Shown here piece after piece: positions 20,301 through 28,748 of a DNA stretch of 64,000 nt. Location of the stretch: NCBI RefSeq assembly GCF_004322855.1, contig NZ_CP036402.1, positions 1,488,001 through 1,552,000 on the forward strand, written 5' to 3'. The notes beneath the pieces are model-generated. The model was given only the letters and a program-made list of their open reading frames with translations, did no database searches and was not told the origin of the DNA. Every line of letters begins with the position of its first letter. Position 1 is the first letter of the stretch. Made by a program: the position numbers and the translations under genes. This DNA comes from Egibacter rhizosphaerae (lineage in GTDB: Bacteria > Actinomycetota > Nitriliruptoria > Euzebyales > Egibacteraceae).

Positions 20301-20468
20301 CTGGCGCTGGAACTGCGCGCTGCGATCGACCTGGCACGCCGGTACGCCGATGCCGGGGATCTCCGGGGGGCCGTTCGCTGTCTCGGCCCCGTCCGCCCCC
20401 GCGCCAGCGGCTGCAACCCCGACGATGTCGCGGCCGCAGACGCCCTCCTGGAGGCCACCTCCGATTGA
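17310..20468 (+). CDS. BTAD-domain transcriptional activator with AAA ATPase and TPR-like region
   Basis: The 1052-residue regulator has an N-terminal OmpR-like winged helix (about 1-90), a bacterial transcriptional activator domain (about 95-245, ARELGIQPSPET) and a STAND/AAA ATPase with Walker A GEAGVGKT at about 287-294 and a Walker-B-like LLVLDDLQWCD near 405. A long alpha-helical repeat region (about 600-1040) follows. GGAGGGGGC before ATG 17310 serves as ribosome site. It resembles SARP/AfsR-like activators. It probably controls the flavoenzyme gene just upstream (inference from position). Confidence 0.87.
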   Translation: MLEVNLLGEQRVALDGTLIEELRSPRTLGVLAYLAVHEGAPQLRQHLAGVFWPDTSDAQARTNLRRELHRLRGALPDLDQWLVIDPTSVCWRAEAPGTVDVVVFQRAAAEAEAAAAAGDDAGFRIAADGAVRAYDGELLPAFYDDWVLAERERLHRVCITLLERLVATHTERGDTATALLHARHRVELEPLEEAGYRTVMTLEAETGDRAAALRTFHRCAAVLARELGIQPSPETLTVYEELVARSVAPVPAAPEWRADVPLVGRADELARLHGDWGQTTTQPHMVLVAGEAGVGKTRVAAEFAEAVDRGGGRVARARCFPSRGRLALAPVAEWLRAPGLHRDLSELDRESRVAVGRLLPELGAEADEGRPEPLADAWRRRHFFEGLASAVLAVPEATLLVLDDLQWCDGETLAWLEILLHATVDAPLLVLATLRSEELADHPDLAAWCRRLRAEGILRDLELTPLSADETADLVEMLRGLPLPREDRHRLQADTGGFPLLMVESSRHGPHRSARVDAVLAGRLAQLGPEADELVGLASTVGRDFSFELLAAAGDFDDATLIAAIDELWRRRLLREHSSTTFDFTHDLLRDAAYARLTPPHRKLWHRRVAVALEQLYGDRLESVAAELAEQWEQGGQAERAIRYHTIAADAATAVFALDDAVRHYDRALELLADVPPSSSRDRWELEVREALVPPLLARRGYAAPELGTTLARSAELGERLGQMSVALRSHGARWGHLFARGRVADSLALTERLMVRAADYPDQARQLGLASAGSLTSLGRPRDALARFAGIEEQVDAEGAFLYGFRFEIMARAWRAHALWLSGATSEAAASAAMAIELAAGTDRPFDRTIAQAYGAITRYLLGDLEGCGAVAAAVRELCDRYGFAYYGEWGRILAGRARGGPAGEAEIREGIDRLRAQHAGTRMPFWWSLLAEVLAETGRRQEASRVLGMARETAAAHGDRFWIAELWRLDGILHSDPVGRELLKQALEVAAGQRALALELRAAIDLARRYADAGDLRGAVRCLGPVRPRASGCNPDDVAAADALLEATSD

Positions 20469-20476
20469 GCGCGGTG

Positions 20477-20502
20477 GCCGTGGGGCGACGGGCCCACGGT
20501 CC
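20477..20502. terminator. Putative bidirectional terminator
   Basis: CCGTGGG (20479-20485) pairs with CCCACGG (20494-20500), extendable by two weaker pairs, between the convergent BTAD regulator and the flavoprotein gene. There is no T-tract, which is usual in this GC range. Confidence 0.4.
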
Positions 20503-20567
20503 GGGCGGTCACGAACGGCGGCAGAACGCGTCGCAGGCCGCGCTCGGTGGGCCGCCTCCGGAACCGG

Positions 20568-21968
20568 TCAGAGGCCGGCCTGCTCGAGCAAGCGCAGCCA
20601 CACCTCGCTGACGGTCGGGAAGGCGGGCACCGCGTGCCACAACCGGTCGATGGGCACCTCCCCCGCGACCGCGATCGTGGCCGCGTGCAACATCTCACCC
20701 ACGCCGGGACCGGTGAACGTCGCGCCGACTATCACGTCGCGCTCGGTGTCGACCACCAGTCGACTCGTCCCCGGCGTGTCCTTGCCGAGCAGCGCGCCCC
20801 CGGCGTTCGCGCCGGTCGGGACCTCGAGCACGCGGGTCGCGAACCCGACCCGTTTCGCCTCCGCGGCGGTGAGCCCGACCGCGGCGACCTGCGGATCGGT
20901 GAAGACCACGCGCACGTTCGCGGTGTGGTCGGCCCACGCCGTGACGTCACGGCCGGCAATGACGTCCGCGGCCATGCGGGCCTGATACTTGCCCATGTGA
21001 GTCAGCAGGTTGCGTCCGTTGACGTCGCCCGCGGCGTACAGCCAGTCGCCCGCCACGGCGGTGGCGCGCAGCCGGTCATCGGTCTCGATGTAGCGGCCCG
21101 GTTCGAGGCCGACCTGCTCGAGGCCGATGTCGGTCGTGCGCGGGCGCCGCCCGACGGCGACGAGCAGTTCGTCGGCCTCGACCTTGGCGCCATCGGACAC
21201 CTCGAGCGCGACGCTGCCGTCGTCCCGTCGCGACACCGAGCTCACGTGCGCACCGAGGCGCACATCGACGCCATCGGCGGCCAGCGCCTCGGTGATCTGC
21301 TCCGCGACGAACGGTTCCTCACCGCCGAGCAACGCGTCCTCGGCCTCGAGCAACGTGACCTCGGCACCGAGCCGCACGAACGCCTGAGCCAACTCGACGC
21401 CTACGACCCCGCCACCGAGCACGGCGAGCCGCCGCGGCACCTCGGTCGCCTGCGTCGCCTCCCGGTTGGTCCAGGGCTGCGCCTCCCGGAGACCCTCGAT
21501 CGGCGGGATGGCCGCGCTCGTGCCGGTCGCGACCACCACGGCACGCCGAGCCGTTACGCGGGTCACCGCCCCGTCGTCGGCCGTGACGGCCACCCGCCGC
21601 TCTCCCTCGAGCCGCCCACGACCGCGCACCAGGTGGACCCCTGCGGACTCGACCCACTCCTCCTGACCCGTGTCGTCGGGCGTGGCGAGGAGGTCGCGGG
21701 TGCGCAGGGTCGCCGCCGCATCGACGCCGCCGGTGACCGCGGGGGCCGCGCCGGGGACCGCGCGGGCGGCCGCGAGCACCTCGCCGGGCCGCAACAACGC
21801 CTTGCTCGGCATGCACGCCCAGTACGAGCACTCACCTCCCAGCAGCTCGCTCTCCACCAGCGCGGCGTCGAGCCCCCGCTCGACCGCGCGCCCTGCGGCG
21901 TTCTCCCCCGTGGAGCCCCCGCCGATGACGATGACGTCGAATTCCCGTGCCGGCTCGTCGTTGCTCAT
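20568..21968 (-). CDS. Pyridine nucleotide-disulfide oxidoreductase (dihydrolipoyl dehydrogenase/mercuric reductase-like)
   Basis: The 466-residue protein starts at ATG 21968 behind GAGGGGG. It has the FAD Rossmann motif VIGGGSTGENAA (about 13-24), a redox pair in GGECSYWACMPSKAL (CxxxxC, about 44-58), an NAD(P) motif LGGGVVGVELAQA (about 175) and an FAD GDVNGRNLLTHMG segment (about 320). The dimerisation domain ends AVPAFPTVSEVWLRLLE, where classical lipoamide dehydrogenases have HPTxSE: Phe replaces the catalytic His. The true substrate may therefore not be lipoamide. It stands alone and is divergent from the NlpC gene. Confidence 0.88.
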   Translation of the reverse strand: MSNDEPAREFDVIVIGGGSTGENAAGRAVERGLDAALVESELLGGECSYWACMPSKALLRPGEVLAAARAVPGAAPAVTGGVDAAATLRTRDLLATPDDTGQEEWVESAGVHLVRGRGRLEGERRVAVTADDGAVTRVTARRAVVVATGTSAAIPPIEGLREAQPWTNREATQATEVPRRLAVLGGGVVGVELAQAFVRLGAEVTLLEAEDALLGGEEPFVAEQITEALAADGVDVRLGAHVSSVSRRDDGSVALEVSDGAKVEADELLVAVGRRPRTTDIGLEQVGLEPGRYIETDDRLRATAVAGDWLYAAGDVNGRNLLTHMGKYQARMAADVIAGRDVTAWADHTANVRVVFTDPQVAAVGLTAAEAKRVGFATRVLEVPTGANAGGALLGKDTPGTSRLVVDTERDVIVGATFTGPGVGEMLHAATIAVAGEVPIDRLWHAVPAFPTVSEVWLRLLEQAGL

Positions 21969-22488
21969 CCCAACCCCCTCTTGTTTCGGCAGCCGGCTCA
22001 TCGCCTGCGCCAGACTCGGGATCAACGCCCGCGCCACGCGTTTCAGCCGGGCTCGTCACTCGGGTTGCCGAGTGACGCTCGCGACCCTCCCCCGACCGCG
22101 GACGATCAACGCCTGGCCGTGACCTCGGGGCGAGGAACCGGCGTATAACCACTTCGGCGCGTAACGACACCTAGACCACGCGTGGTTTCCCAACCCAGAT
22201 TTCGCCGAATCCGGCATACACCTGTCCGAAAGGGCATCCCACGACCCGACAAATCGGTCATACCAGCGATCTAGTAGGGCGCAAGGGTCCACGAGGGCGA
22301 TGCGTCAGAGCCCACGAGCCGTCCCGGACGTCACCACCCCTGTGGCGTCGGGGCGACAAGGCAGCGCGGCACCCCCCGGGCGGCGACAGCCGCTCAGACA
22401 CGAAGCGCCACCCGCACCGGGTGGCCACAACCCCCACCACCCCCACTTCCCCCACAACAACCCCCATGATCCCCAGGAGGTCCCCCAC
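21969..22488. other. 520-base divergent regulatory region
   Basis: There is no gene here. It contains a perfect 10-bp stem with a GTTG loop (22054-22077), a perfect 12-bp palindrome ACCACGCGTGGT (22175-22186) and, next to the right-hand gene, AGGAGG at 22475-22480. The hairpin would lie in the leader of the flavoprotein; the palindrome is operator-like. Confidence 0.5.
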
Positions 22489-23892
22489 GTGGTTGCTCTC
22501 GTGCGTCGATTCACGATCCTGACCGTATTGAGCACATTCTCGGTCGTCGCCCTCACCGGCATCGCTGCCGCCGACGAGCCCGAGCGCATTGCCGGCGACA
22601 GCCGGATCCAGACGTCCGTCGAGGCCTCCGAGCACGGATGGGACGCTGCGGGCCACGTCATCGTGGCGACCTCGTCGGACTACGCGGACGCGCTCGGCGG
22701 TGCGGCGCTCGCGGCCTCCGAGGACGCACCCCTGCTGCTCACCGATGCCGGTGGTCTGCCCGCCGCGGTCGGCGACGAGATCGAACGGCTCGGGGCCGAG
22801 AAGGTGACGATCCTCGGAGGCGAGGACGCCGTCGCGGGAGGCGTCGCCAACGACATCGCGGCGCTCCCTGGTGAGCCGCAGGTGGAACGTCTCGGCGGTG
22901 AGACCCGCTACGAGACCGCCGAGGCCATCGCCGAACACCTGCCCGCCGACGAGGTGCTGGTCGTCGCGGGCCGGGACTTCCCCGACGCGATCAGCGCGAC
23001 CGCCCTCGCGACGGCCAACGGGGCGCCCGTGCTGCTCACCCCGAACGACGACCTGCATCCGACGGTGGTCGACACGATCGAGACTCTGGGCGCGGAGCGC
23101 GCCACCGTCGTCGGCGGGCCGGCGGCAGTGGCCGACGCGGTCGTCGACGACCTGCAGAACCACGTCGTTGACGTCACGCGCATCTCCGGCGCCGACCGTT
23201 ACGCAACGTCCGCCGAGGTCGCCAGGATGGCCCTCGAGCTGCGCGGCGGTGAGCAAGCGACGCCGGTCTTCGCCACCGGCGAGGCGTTCGCTGACGCGGT
23301 CATCGCGGCCCCCTTGTCGGCCCGCATCGACGGCACGCTCCTGCTCACGCGTCCCCACCAACCACACGAGCCCACCGACGCCTTCCTGCGCGAGCACGTC
23401 GACCGCTGGAACGGTTCGGTGCACGTGGGCGGCAACGGCTCGCTCAACGGCGAGACGCTCGAGGCCCTCGGCATCTCCCTTCGCGGCGAGGAGCACCCCG
23501 AGCCCGAGCCCGAGCCGGAGCCCGAGCCGGAGCCCGAGCCGTCCATCGGCGAGCGCGTCGTCGAGCACGCCCGCAGCCAGCTCGGAACGCCCTACGTGTA
23601 CGGCGGCAGCACGCCGAGCGGGTTCGACTGCTCCGGGCTGACGAGCTGGGCCTGGGCCCAGGAGGGCGTGTCGATCCCGCGCACCTCGAGCGCCCAGTTC
23701 TCGAACCTCCAGCGGGTCTCGACCGATGACGCCCAGCCCGGCGACATCGCCGCGTTCCGCAACCCGGTCGGCCACGTGGCGATCTACGCCGGCAACGGCA
23801 AGATGATCGAGGCGTCCCGGACGGGGATCCCCGTGCGCGAGGTCAGCGTGTGGCGTAGCGACCTGCGCGGGTTCGTCCGACCCGCCGAGTAG
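22489..23892 (+). CDS. Secreted NlpC/P60 peptidoglycan endopeptidase with CWB2 repeats
   Basis: The protein is 467 residues from GTG 22489, eight bases after AGGAGG and at the start of a typical signal peptide (cleavage near AAA-DEPE). Three CWB2 repeats (about 28-325) precede a Glu-Pro linker (about 335-350) and a C-terminal NlpC/P60 domain. The catalytic Cys lies in GFDCSGLTSW, the His in PVGHVAIYAG, and a third polar residue follows in the GNGKMIEA segment. By family it cleaves D-Glu-diamino-acid bonds in stem peptides. The frame is open further upstream to 22300, but that part is low complexity. The EP linker matches the one in the protease at the left end. Confidence 0.92.
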   Translation: MVALVRRFTILTVLSTFSVVALTGIAAADEPERIAGDSRIQTSVEASEHGWDAAGHVIVATSSDYADALGGAALAASEDAPLLLTDAGGLPAAVGDEIERLGAEKVTILGGEDAVAGGVANDIAALPGEPQVERLGGETRYETAEAIAEHLPADEVLVVAGRDFPDAISATALATANGAPVLLTPNDDLHPTVVDTIETLGAERATVVGGPAAVADAVVDDLQNHVVDVTRISGADRYATSAEVARMALELRGGEQATPVFATGEAFADAVIAAPLSARIDGTLLLTRPHQPHEPTDAFLREHVDRWNGSVHVGGNGSLNGETLEALGISLRGEEHPEPEPEPEPEPEPEPSIGERVVEHARSQLGTPYVYGGSTPSGFDCSGLTSWAWAQEGVSIPRTSSAQFSNLQRVSTDDAQPGDIAAFRNPVGHVAIYAGNGKMIEASRTGIPVREVSVWRSDLRGFVRPAE

Positions 23893-23913
23893 GCGCGGCA
23901 CCAGCGCACCACG

Positions 23914-23945
23914 GCGGGGCCCGGCACCATGGTGCCGGGCCCCGC
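23914..23945. terminator. Perfect 32-bp palindromic terminator
   Basis: A fully self-complementary 32-base sequence (centre between 23929 and 23930) lies between the convergent NlpC/P60 and UspA genes and is followed rightward by TTGTG. It should serve both directions. Confidence 0.75.
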
Positions 23946-23973
23946 TTGTGCGCGGGCACCACCGGGTCGCGCG

Positions 23974-24459
23974 CTACGGCTGCGGCACCAGCACGACCGG
24001 AATCGTGGACTGGGCCACGACGCTCTGGCCCACCGAGCCCAGCAGCATCCCGCGGAAACCACCGAGCCCGCGGGTGCCCAGGACGATCAGGTGCGCGCGC
24101 TCGGCAGCCTCGAGGATCTCGGTCGACGGGCGACCACGTCGCACTTCGACCTCCGCTCCGAGGGCTTCGAGCTCGGGCACCTCGGCGACCACCCCGTCGA
24201 GCAGTTCCTGGGCGCCCTGACGGGTCTCCTCCTCGACCTGCTGGCGCAGCGCGCCGCCGTCGAGGGTCTGGTAGGGATAGGCGGCGGACATCGGCTGATA
24301 CACGTGCACCACCGACAGGCTGGCCCCACGGGAGCGGGCCTCGGTCGCTGCCCAGCGCAACGCTGCGCGAGCCGTGTCCGACCCGTCCACCGCGACCACG
24401 ATGTGGCCCACCTCACCGAACGCTGCGGCTTCGCGGGCGCCTTCCGTATTCGTTCCCAT
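23974..24459 (-). CDS. Universal stress protein (UspA family)
   Basis: The 161-residue single-domain protein starts at ATG 24459 behind AAGGAGAG. It has the N-terminal VVAVDGSDTARAAL strand and the ATP-type signature GTRGLGGFRGMLLGSVGQSV near the C-terminus (G-2x-G-9x-G-S), indicating an ATP-binding Usp. It is cytoplasmic with a general stress role. The frame extends upstream to 24552 but without ribosome site or family similarity. Confidence 0.92.
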   Translation of the reverse strand: MGTNTEGAREAAAFGEVGHIVVAVDGSDTARAALRWAATEARSRGASLSVVHVYQPMSAAYPYQTLDGGALRQQVEEETRQGAQELLDGVVAEVPELEALGAEVEVRRGRPSTEILEAAERAHLIVLGTRGLGGFRGMLLGSVGQSVVAQSTIPVVLVPQP

Positions 24460-24703
24460 AACGCTCTCCTTCCCGTCGGGCCTGCGGCATCCCGACCCGG
24501 GTACGGGCCGTCCGCGACGCCCCGGCGCGTGGCGACGCGGGTCTCGCCACATCCAGCATCATTCCCCTCGCGACGCGTACGCCGCCCCGGCGAGCGGCCC
24601 ACCGCGGGCGGGACCAAGGACCCTCACCACCGCCGCCCGGGATGTCCCGTCGTTTCCCCGCACCCGATCCCGGGCAGCGTGGCTTCGAAAGGGGTGATGT
24701 GTC

Positions 24704-25006
24704 GTGACCAGCGAGTCGGACGACCAGCGCAGCGAGAACCGCCACAAGGGCAGCGGCAAGCAGTTCGCCAACAGCCACCGGGAGGCACCGCCCGAGCGCC
24801 AACCGCGCGAGGGCAGCGGGAAGCAGTGGGTGCCCGGCGAGACCGCCGACGATCCCGAGCGCGAACGCACCACTGGGAGCGGCAAGCAGTGGGAGCCCGG
24901 TGAGACAGCCGAGGGCGAGGTGGAGGACACCGGCTCCGGCAAGCAGTGGGCCTGGCACGAGGACGACGCGGCCGACGAGGACGAGGGCGAGGGGGGCCGC
25001 TCGTAG
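24704..25006 (+). CDS. Small, highly charged protein with four GSGKQ(W/F) repeats
   Basis: The 100-residue protein is not one I recognise. It has no hydrophobic core, no signal peptide and no Cys, and is dominated by Glu, Asp, Arg, Gly and Lys. GSGKQ recurs four times at roughly 20-residue spacing: GSGKQF, GSGKQW, GSGKQW, GSGKQW. Two of the repeats are extended to GSGKQW(V/E)PGETA. Codon choice matches neighbouring genes, supporting real coding. The GTG start at 24704 follows AAAGGGGTG. It is divergent from uspA. It is probably intrinsically disordered; a nucleic-acid, polyphosphate or desiccation-related role would be speculation. Confidence 0.75.
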   Translation: MTSESDDQRSENRHKGSGKQFANSHREAPPERQPREGSGKQWVPGETADDPERERTTGSGKQWEPGETAEGEVEDTGSGKQWAWHEDDAADEDEGEGGRS

Positions 25007-25075
25007 CTCGACCGCCGGTCAGGGCCACGCGCGGCGATGCGGGGACGGCGTGTCGTCGCGCCCGAGCCTCATCGC

Positions 25076-25924
25076 TCACAGCGGGCGTGAGGCGACCTCG
25101 TCGGCCGTCCCCGCGGTCGGCGGCGGCGGGTCGGCCTCCTCGCTCGCGCTCCAGCGGAACCAGATGCGCGCGATGCGTACCCACAGCAGCAACCCCGCGA
25201 CGACCTTCATCGCGAGGCCGGCGAACCGCTGATCCATCGTGGCGTCGAAGCCGTGCACCGGTGGCGCCAGCTCGTACACCTCGTAGAGCGGGAACGCAGC
25301 GAACGTGAGGAACGAGGCGGGGATCGTCGGCAGTACCGACTGTCCGAACAGGTAGGCCATCTGCGCAGGAGGCGACAGACGCGGCACCTCGGGCAGAGGA
25401 CTGAGGACGGGCATCCACAGCACGATCGCGGCGAGGATCCACGCGAGGTCGATCACCAGCTTGGCCACCTGGCTCTCGAGGGACGGGTCCAGCAGCAGCG
25501 GGCTGTGCGTGGCGAGCAGCGTCCCGTTGAATATCGCCAGCGCCGGCAGCGGCCGGGCCAGCCACCGGGCGACCGCGATCCCGCCCGAACGCAGGACCCG
25601 GCGGGCGAGCCATGCCGGCACGCCCGCGAGCAGCAGCGGCATCGCGACGAACGAGATCAGGATGAACTGGACCACGTGCGCGCTCGCGAGGTAGCCCCCG
25701 CCGAGGGCCGCGATCGGCCAGTCGGTGGCGAGGTGGAGCGCCACCACGCCCCCGACGAACGACGCGATCTGGCGTCGCGACGGGGCGCCGTCACGAGGGG
25801 GCGCGAGACGGGCCCGCGCGAGGAAGTACCAGGCCAGCAGTGCTGCTGACAGCAGCCAGGCCCCCAGGTACGGCCTGGGGGTCCAGGACCACGGCTCGTA
25901 CGTCGCCGAGCACCAGAAGTCCAC
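25076..25924 (-). CDS. CtaG-type cytochrome c oxidase assembly protein (membrane)
   Basis: The 282-residue protein starts at GTG 25924, eight bases after AGGAGG. About seven transmembrane helices are visible. Conserved histidines in the membrane (LHLATDWP, SAHVVQF, ATHSPLL) are typical of the caa3/CtaG family that helps insert copper into cytochrome oxidase. The C-terminus is short and cytosolic. No oxidase genes are next to it. An annotation starting at 26032 would add an Arg-rich, non-family N-terminus. Confidence 0.82.
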   Translation of the reverse strand: MDFWCSATYEPWSWTPRPYLGAWLLSAALLAWYFLARARLAPPRDGAPSRRQIASFVGGVVALHLATDWPIAALGGGYLASAHVVQFILISFVAMPLLLAGVPAWLARRVLRSGGIAVARWLARPLPALAIFNGTLLATHSPLLLDPSLESQVAKLVIDLAWILAAIVLWMPVLSPLPEVPRLSPPAQMAYLFGQSVLPTIPASFLTFAAFPLYEVYELAPPVHGFDATMDQRFAGLAMKVVAGLLLWVRIARIWFRWSASEEADPPPPTAGTADEVASRPL

Positions 25925-26172
25925 CGCGCGTGCCTCCTCGCGTGACCATGACCGCGTCCGGCGATCGGCAACCCGACCCGCGATCCTGGCGCGACGGTAG
26001 CAGTCCGGGCCCCGGGCGGACGTTCGAGCCACGGAGCGGATCAGCGTTCTCGTGCGACGACGGTCATCCTCGTCGCGGTGCGTGGTCCGTGATCGGCCGC
26101 GCGCTGTCAGGCGCGGCGGCTTCCGGTTATCGTCGTTGCGGACAACCCGCCGTCGACCTTCGTGAGCCCCAC

Positions 26173-27645
26173 GTGTCCCATCTCTACCTGGCCGGCGAGT
26201 GGCGCGGCGCCGAGGCCGGCGCCCGCCGCGACGTCATCAACCCCTACGACGCCTCCGTCGTGCGCACCGTCGACGAGGGCGACGACCGCGATGTCCGAGC
26301 GGCCATCGCCGCCGCACGCGAGGCCTTCGACCGAGGTGAGTGGCCCCACCTGCCGGGCGCCGACCGCGGGCGGGTGGTCGCCCACATCGCCGACCTCATC
26401 GAGCGCGACCGCGAGGAGCTGGCACAGCTCGAGACCTCCGACACCGGCAAGACGCTGGTGGAGTCCCGCATGGACATGGACGACATCGCGAGCGTCTTCC
26501 GGTACTACGCCGGGCTCGCCGACAAGGAGGCGGGCGAGGTCGTCGACGCGCCGGTCGCGAGCGTGCGCAGCGTCGTTCACCGCGAGCCGATCGGCGTCGT
26601 GGGCCAGATCAGCCCGTGGAACTTCCCGTTGCTGCAGGCCTCCTGGAAGCTCGCACCGGCGCTCGCCGCGGGGTGCGCCCTCGTGGCCAAGCCGAGCGAG
26701 CTCACGCCGCTCTCCACGATCAAGGTCTTCGAGCTGATCGACGAGGCGGGCGTCCCCCCGGGGGTCGCGAACCTCGTGCTCGGGCCCGGCGACCCGGTCG
26801 GCGCCGAGCTCGCCGCGAGCCACGACGTCGACCTCATCAGCTTCACCGGCGGCATCGGGACCGGGCGCAGGATCATGGAAGCCGCCGCCGGCAACGTGAA
26901 GAAGGTCGCGCTGGAGCTCGGCGGCAAGAACCCGAACGTCGTCTTCGCGGACGCCGATCTCGACACCGCGGTCGACTACGCGCTGCTCGCGGTGTTCCTC
27001 CACGCCGGGCAGGTCTGCTCGGCGGGGGCACGGTTGCTCGTCGAGCGCCCGGTCGCCGACGAGGTGACCGAGCGGCTGATCGAACGCACCCGCCGGATCC
27101 GCCTCGGCCGCGGCACCGAGCCCGACACCGAGATGGGGCCGCTGATCTCGGCCGCCCACCGGGACAAGGTCGAGGCGTTCGTGGAGGAGGCGCGCGCCGA
27201 GGGCTGCGAGATCCCCGTCGGGGGCCGCCGTCCGGACCACCCCGAGCTGCAGAAGGGCTTCTTCTACGAGCCGACGATCGTGCTCGGCTGCGCCCCCGAT
27301 CAGCGGATCATCACCGAGGAGGTCTTCGGCCCCGTCCTGACCGTCGAGACCTTCGACACCGAGCAGGAGGCGCTCGAGCTCGCGAACGGAACCACCTACG
27401 GCCTCGCGGGCGCCGCCTGGACCCGCGATGTCGCCCGGGCCGAGCGTATGGCGCGCGGGCTGAGGCTGGGGACCGTCTGGATCAACGACTACCACCCCTA
27501 CTACCCGCAGGCCCCCTGGGGCGGCTACAAGCAGTCGGGCATCGGCCGGGAGAACGGCCGACTCGGCCTCGAGGAGTACCAGGAGGTCAAGCACGTCAGC
27601 ACCAACCTCGCACCCGAGGCCACCGGGTGGTTCGGTTCCGCATGA
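26173..27645 (+). CDS. betB: Betaine-aldehyde dehydrogenase (aldehyde dehydrogenase superfamily)
   Basis: The 490-residue NAD(P)-dependent enzyme has the glycine motif FTGGIGTGRRI (about 232), catalytic Glu in LELGGKNPNVVF (about 253) and catalytic Cys in HAGQVCSAGARLLVE (about 286). The QVCSAG context is that of betaine-aldehyde dehydrogenases. The start is taken at GTG 26173 (VSHLYLAGEW). Its TGA overlaps the next gene's ATG (ATGA), so it is coupled to a glycine-betaine ABC transporter, which supports a role in turning imported choline-derived betaine aldehyde into the osmoprotectant. No choline dehydrogenase is present here. Confidence 0.87.
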   Translation: MSHLYLAGEWRGAEAGARRDVINPYDASVVRTVDEGDDRDVRAAIAAAREAFDRGEWPHLPGADRGRVVAHIADLIERDREELAQLETSDTGKTLVESRMDMDDIASVFRYYAGLADKEAGEVVDAPVASVRSVVHREPIGVVGQISPWNFPLLQASWKLAPALAAGCALVAKPSELTPLSTIKVFELIDEAGVPPGVANLVLGPGDPVGAELAASHDVDLISFTGGIGTGRRIMEAAAGNVKKVALELGGKNPNVVFADADLDTAVDYALLAVFLHAGQVCSAGARLLVERPVADEVTERLIERTRRIRLGRGTEPDTEMGPLISAAHRDKVEAFVEEARAEGCEIPVGGRRPDHPELQKGFFYEPTIVLGCAPDQRIITEEVFGPVLTVETFDTEQEALELANGTTYGLAGAAWTRDVARAERMARGLRLGTVWINDYHPYYPQAPWGGYKQSGIGRENGRLGLEEYQEVKHVSTNLAPEATGWFGSA

Positions 27646-28748
27646 GCATCGATCAGCGTGCTGCCACGACCCCTCCCCCGGACCCCGCGCACGGATTGCT
27701 GCCCGAGGGGACGGAGACCGCGATCCGCTGCCGTGGACTGTGGAAGGTCTTCGGGCCACGCCCCGAGCGGATCGTCGGCTCCCCCGACGCCGACCTCTCC
27801 CGCGTGGAGCTGCTGGAGCGGACCGGGTGCGTCGTCGCGTGCCAGGAGGTCACCTTCGACGTCGGCGTCGGCGAGATCTTCGTCGTGATGGGCCTGTCGG
27901 GCAGCGGGAAATCGACGCTGGTGCGGTGCCTCTCGCGGCTCATCGAGCCGACCGCGGGCAGCGTGGAGATCGCGGGCGGGTCGCTGCTGGACGCCGACGC
28001 CGCGCAGCTGCGGGAGCTCCGCCGGCACACGATCAGCATGGTCTTCCAGCACTTCGGGCTGCTGCCGAACCGCAACGTCCGGGACAACATCGCCTACGGC
28101 CTCGAGATCCAGGGCGTCGACCGTGCGACCCGACGCGGCAAGGCGGAGGAGGTCATCGAACTGGTGGGGCTGCAGGGCTTCGCCGACCGGTTCCCCGACG
28201 AGCTGTCGGGGGGTATGAAGCAGCGCGTCGGCCTCGCCCGAGCCCTCGCGAACGATCCCGACATCCTGCTGCTCGACGAGCCGTTCAGCGCGCTGGACCC
28301 GCTGATCCGGGCCGAGATGCAGGAGGAGGCCATCCGCCTTCAGCGCGAACTCGGCGTCACGATGGTGTTCATCACCCACGACCTCCAGGAGGCGTTGCGC
28401 CTCGGCGACCGGGTCGCGGTGATGCGCGACGGGGAGGTCGTGCAGATCGGCACCGCCGCACAGCTCCTCGAACGCCCGGCCGACCACTACGTGCGTGACT
28501 TCACCAAGGAGGTGCCGCGGGCGCTCGTACTCACCGCGGGCGACATCGCGACACCGACGGACGAGGCGCGGCCGGGTACCACGCCCGCCCTCGAGGTCGA
28601 GGCGACGACCCTGCTGCGGGACTGCATCCCCGCCATCGCCGGGGATCGGCCCATCACGGTGACCGACGATGGCCGCATCGTCGGCTCGTTGGAGCCCCAG
28701 GCCGTGCTCGCGGCCATCTACGGCGGCAGCCTGCCGGACCCGTCATGA
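27642..28748 (+). CDS. proV: Glycine betaine/proline ABC transporter ATPase (ProV/OpuA type)
   Basis: The 368-residue protein has Walker A GLSGSGKST (about 84-92), the signature LSGGMKQRVGLARAL (about 187), Walker B ILLLDEPFSALD (about 210) and the switch His in VFITHDLQEAL. An N-terminal extension (WKVFGPRPERI) typical of ProV precedes the core, and a CBS-like tail follows (about 310-368). The CBS pair of full-length ProV/OpuAA looks shortened to a single module. It is coupled on both sides by ATGA overlaps. Confidence 0.93.
   Translation: MSIDQRAATTPPPDPAHGLLPEGTETAIRCRGLWKVFGPRPERIVGSPDADLSRVELLERTGCVVACQEVTFDVGVGEIFVVMGLSGSGKSTLVRCLSRLIEPTAGSVEIAGGSLLDADAAQLRELRRHTISMVFQHFGLLPNRNVRDNIAYGLEIQGVDRATRRGKAEEVIELVGLQGFADRFPDELSGGMKQRVGLARALANDPDILLLDEPFSALDPLIRAEMQEEAIRLQRELGVTMVFITHDLQEALRLGDRVAVMRDGEVVQIGTAAQLLERPADHYVRDFTKEVPRALVLTAGDIATPTDEARPGTTPALEVEATTLLRDCIPAIAGDRPITVTDDGRIVGSLEPQAVLAAIYGGSLPDPS

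Noticed and set aside
22260-22488. ydaO-type c-di-AMP riboswitch before the NlpC/P60 gene
   Set aside because: Such riboswitches often precede actinobacterial NlpC genes, but only a CGACAGC fragment (about 22383) fits and the paired conserved boxes are not found. A covariance-model scan would decide.
26107-27759. 550-codon minus-strand frame opposite betB
   Set aside because: Shadow of the aldehyde dehydrogenase; no recognisable domain, and it would overlap an operon with clear couplings.
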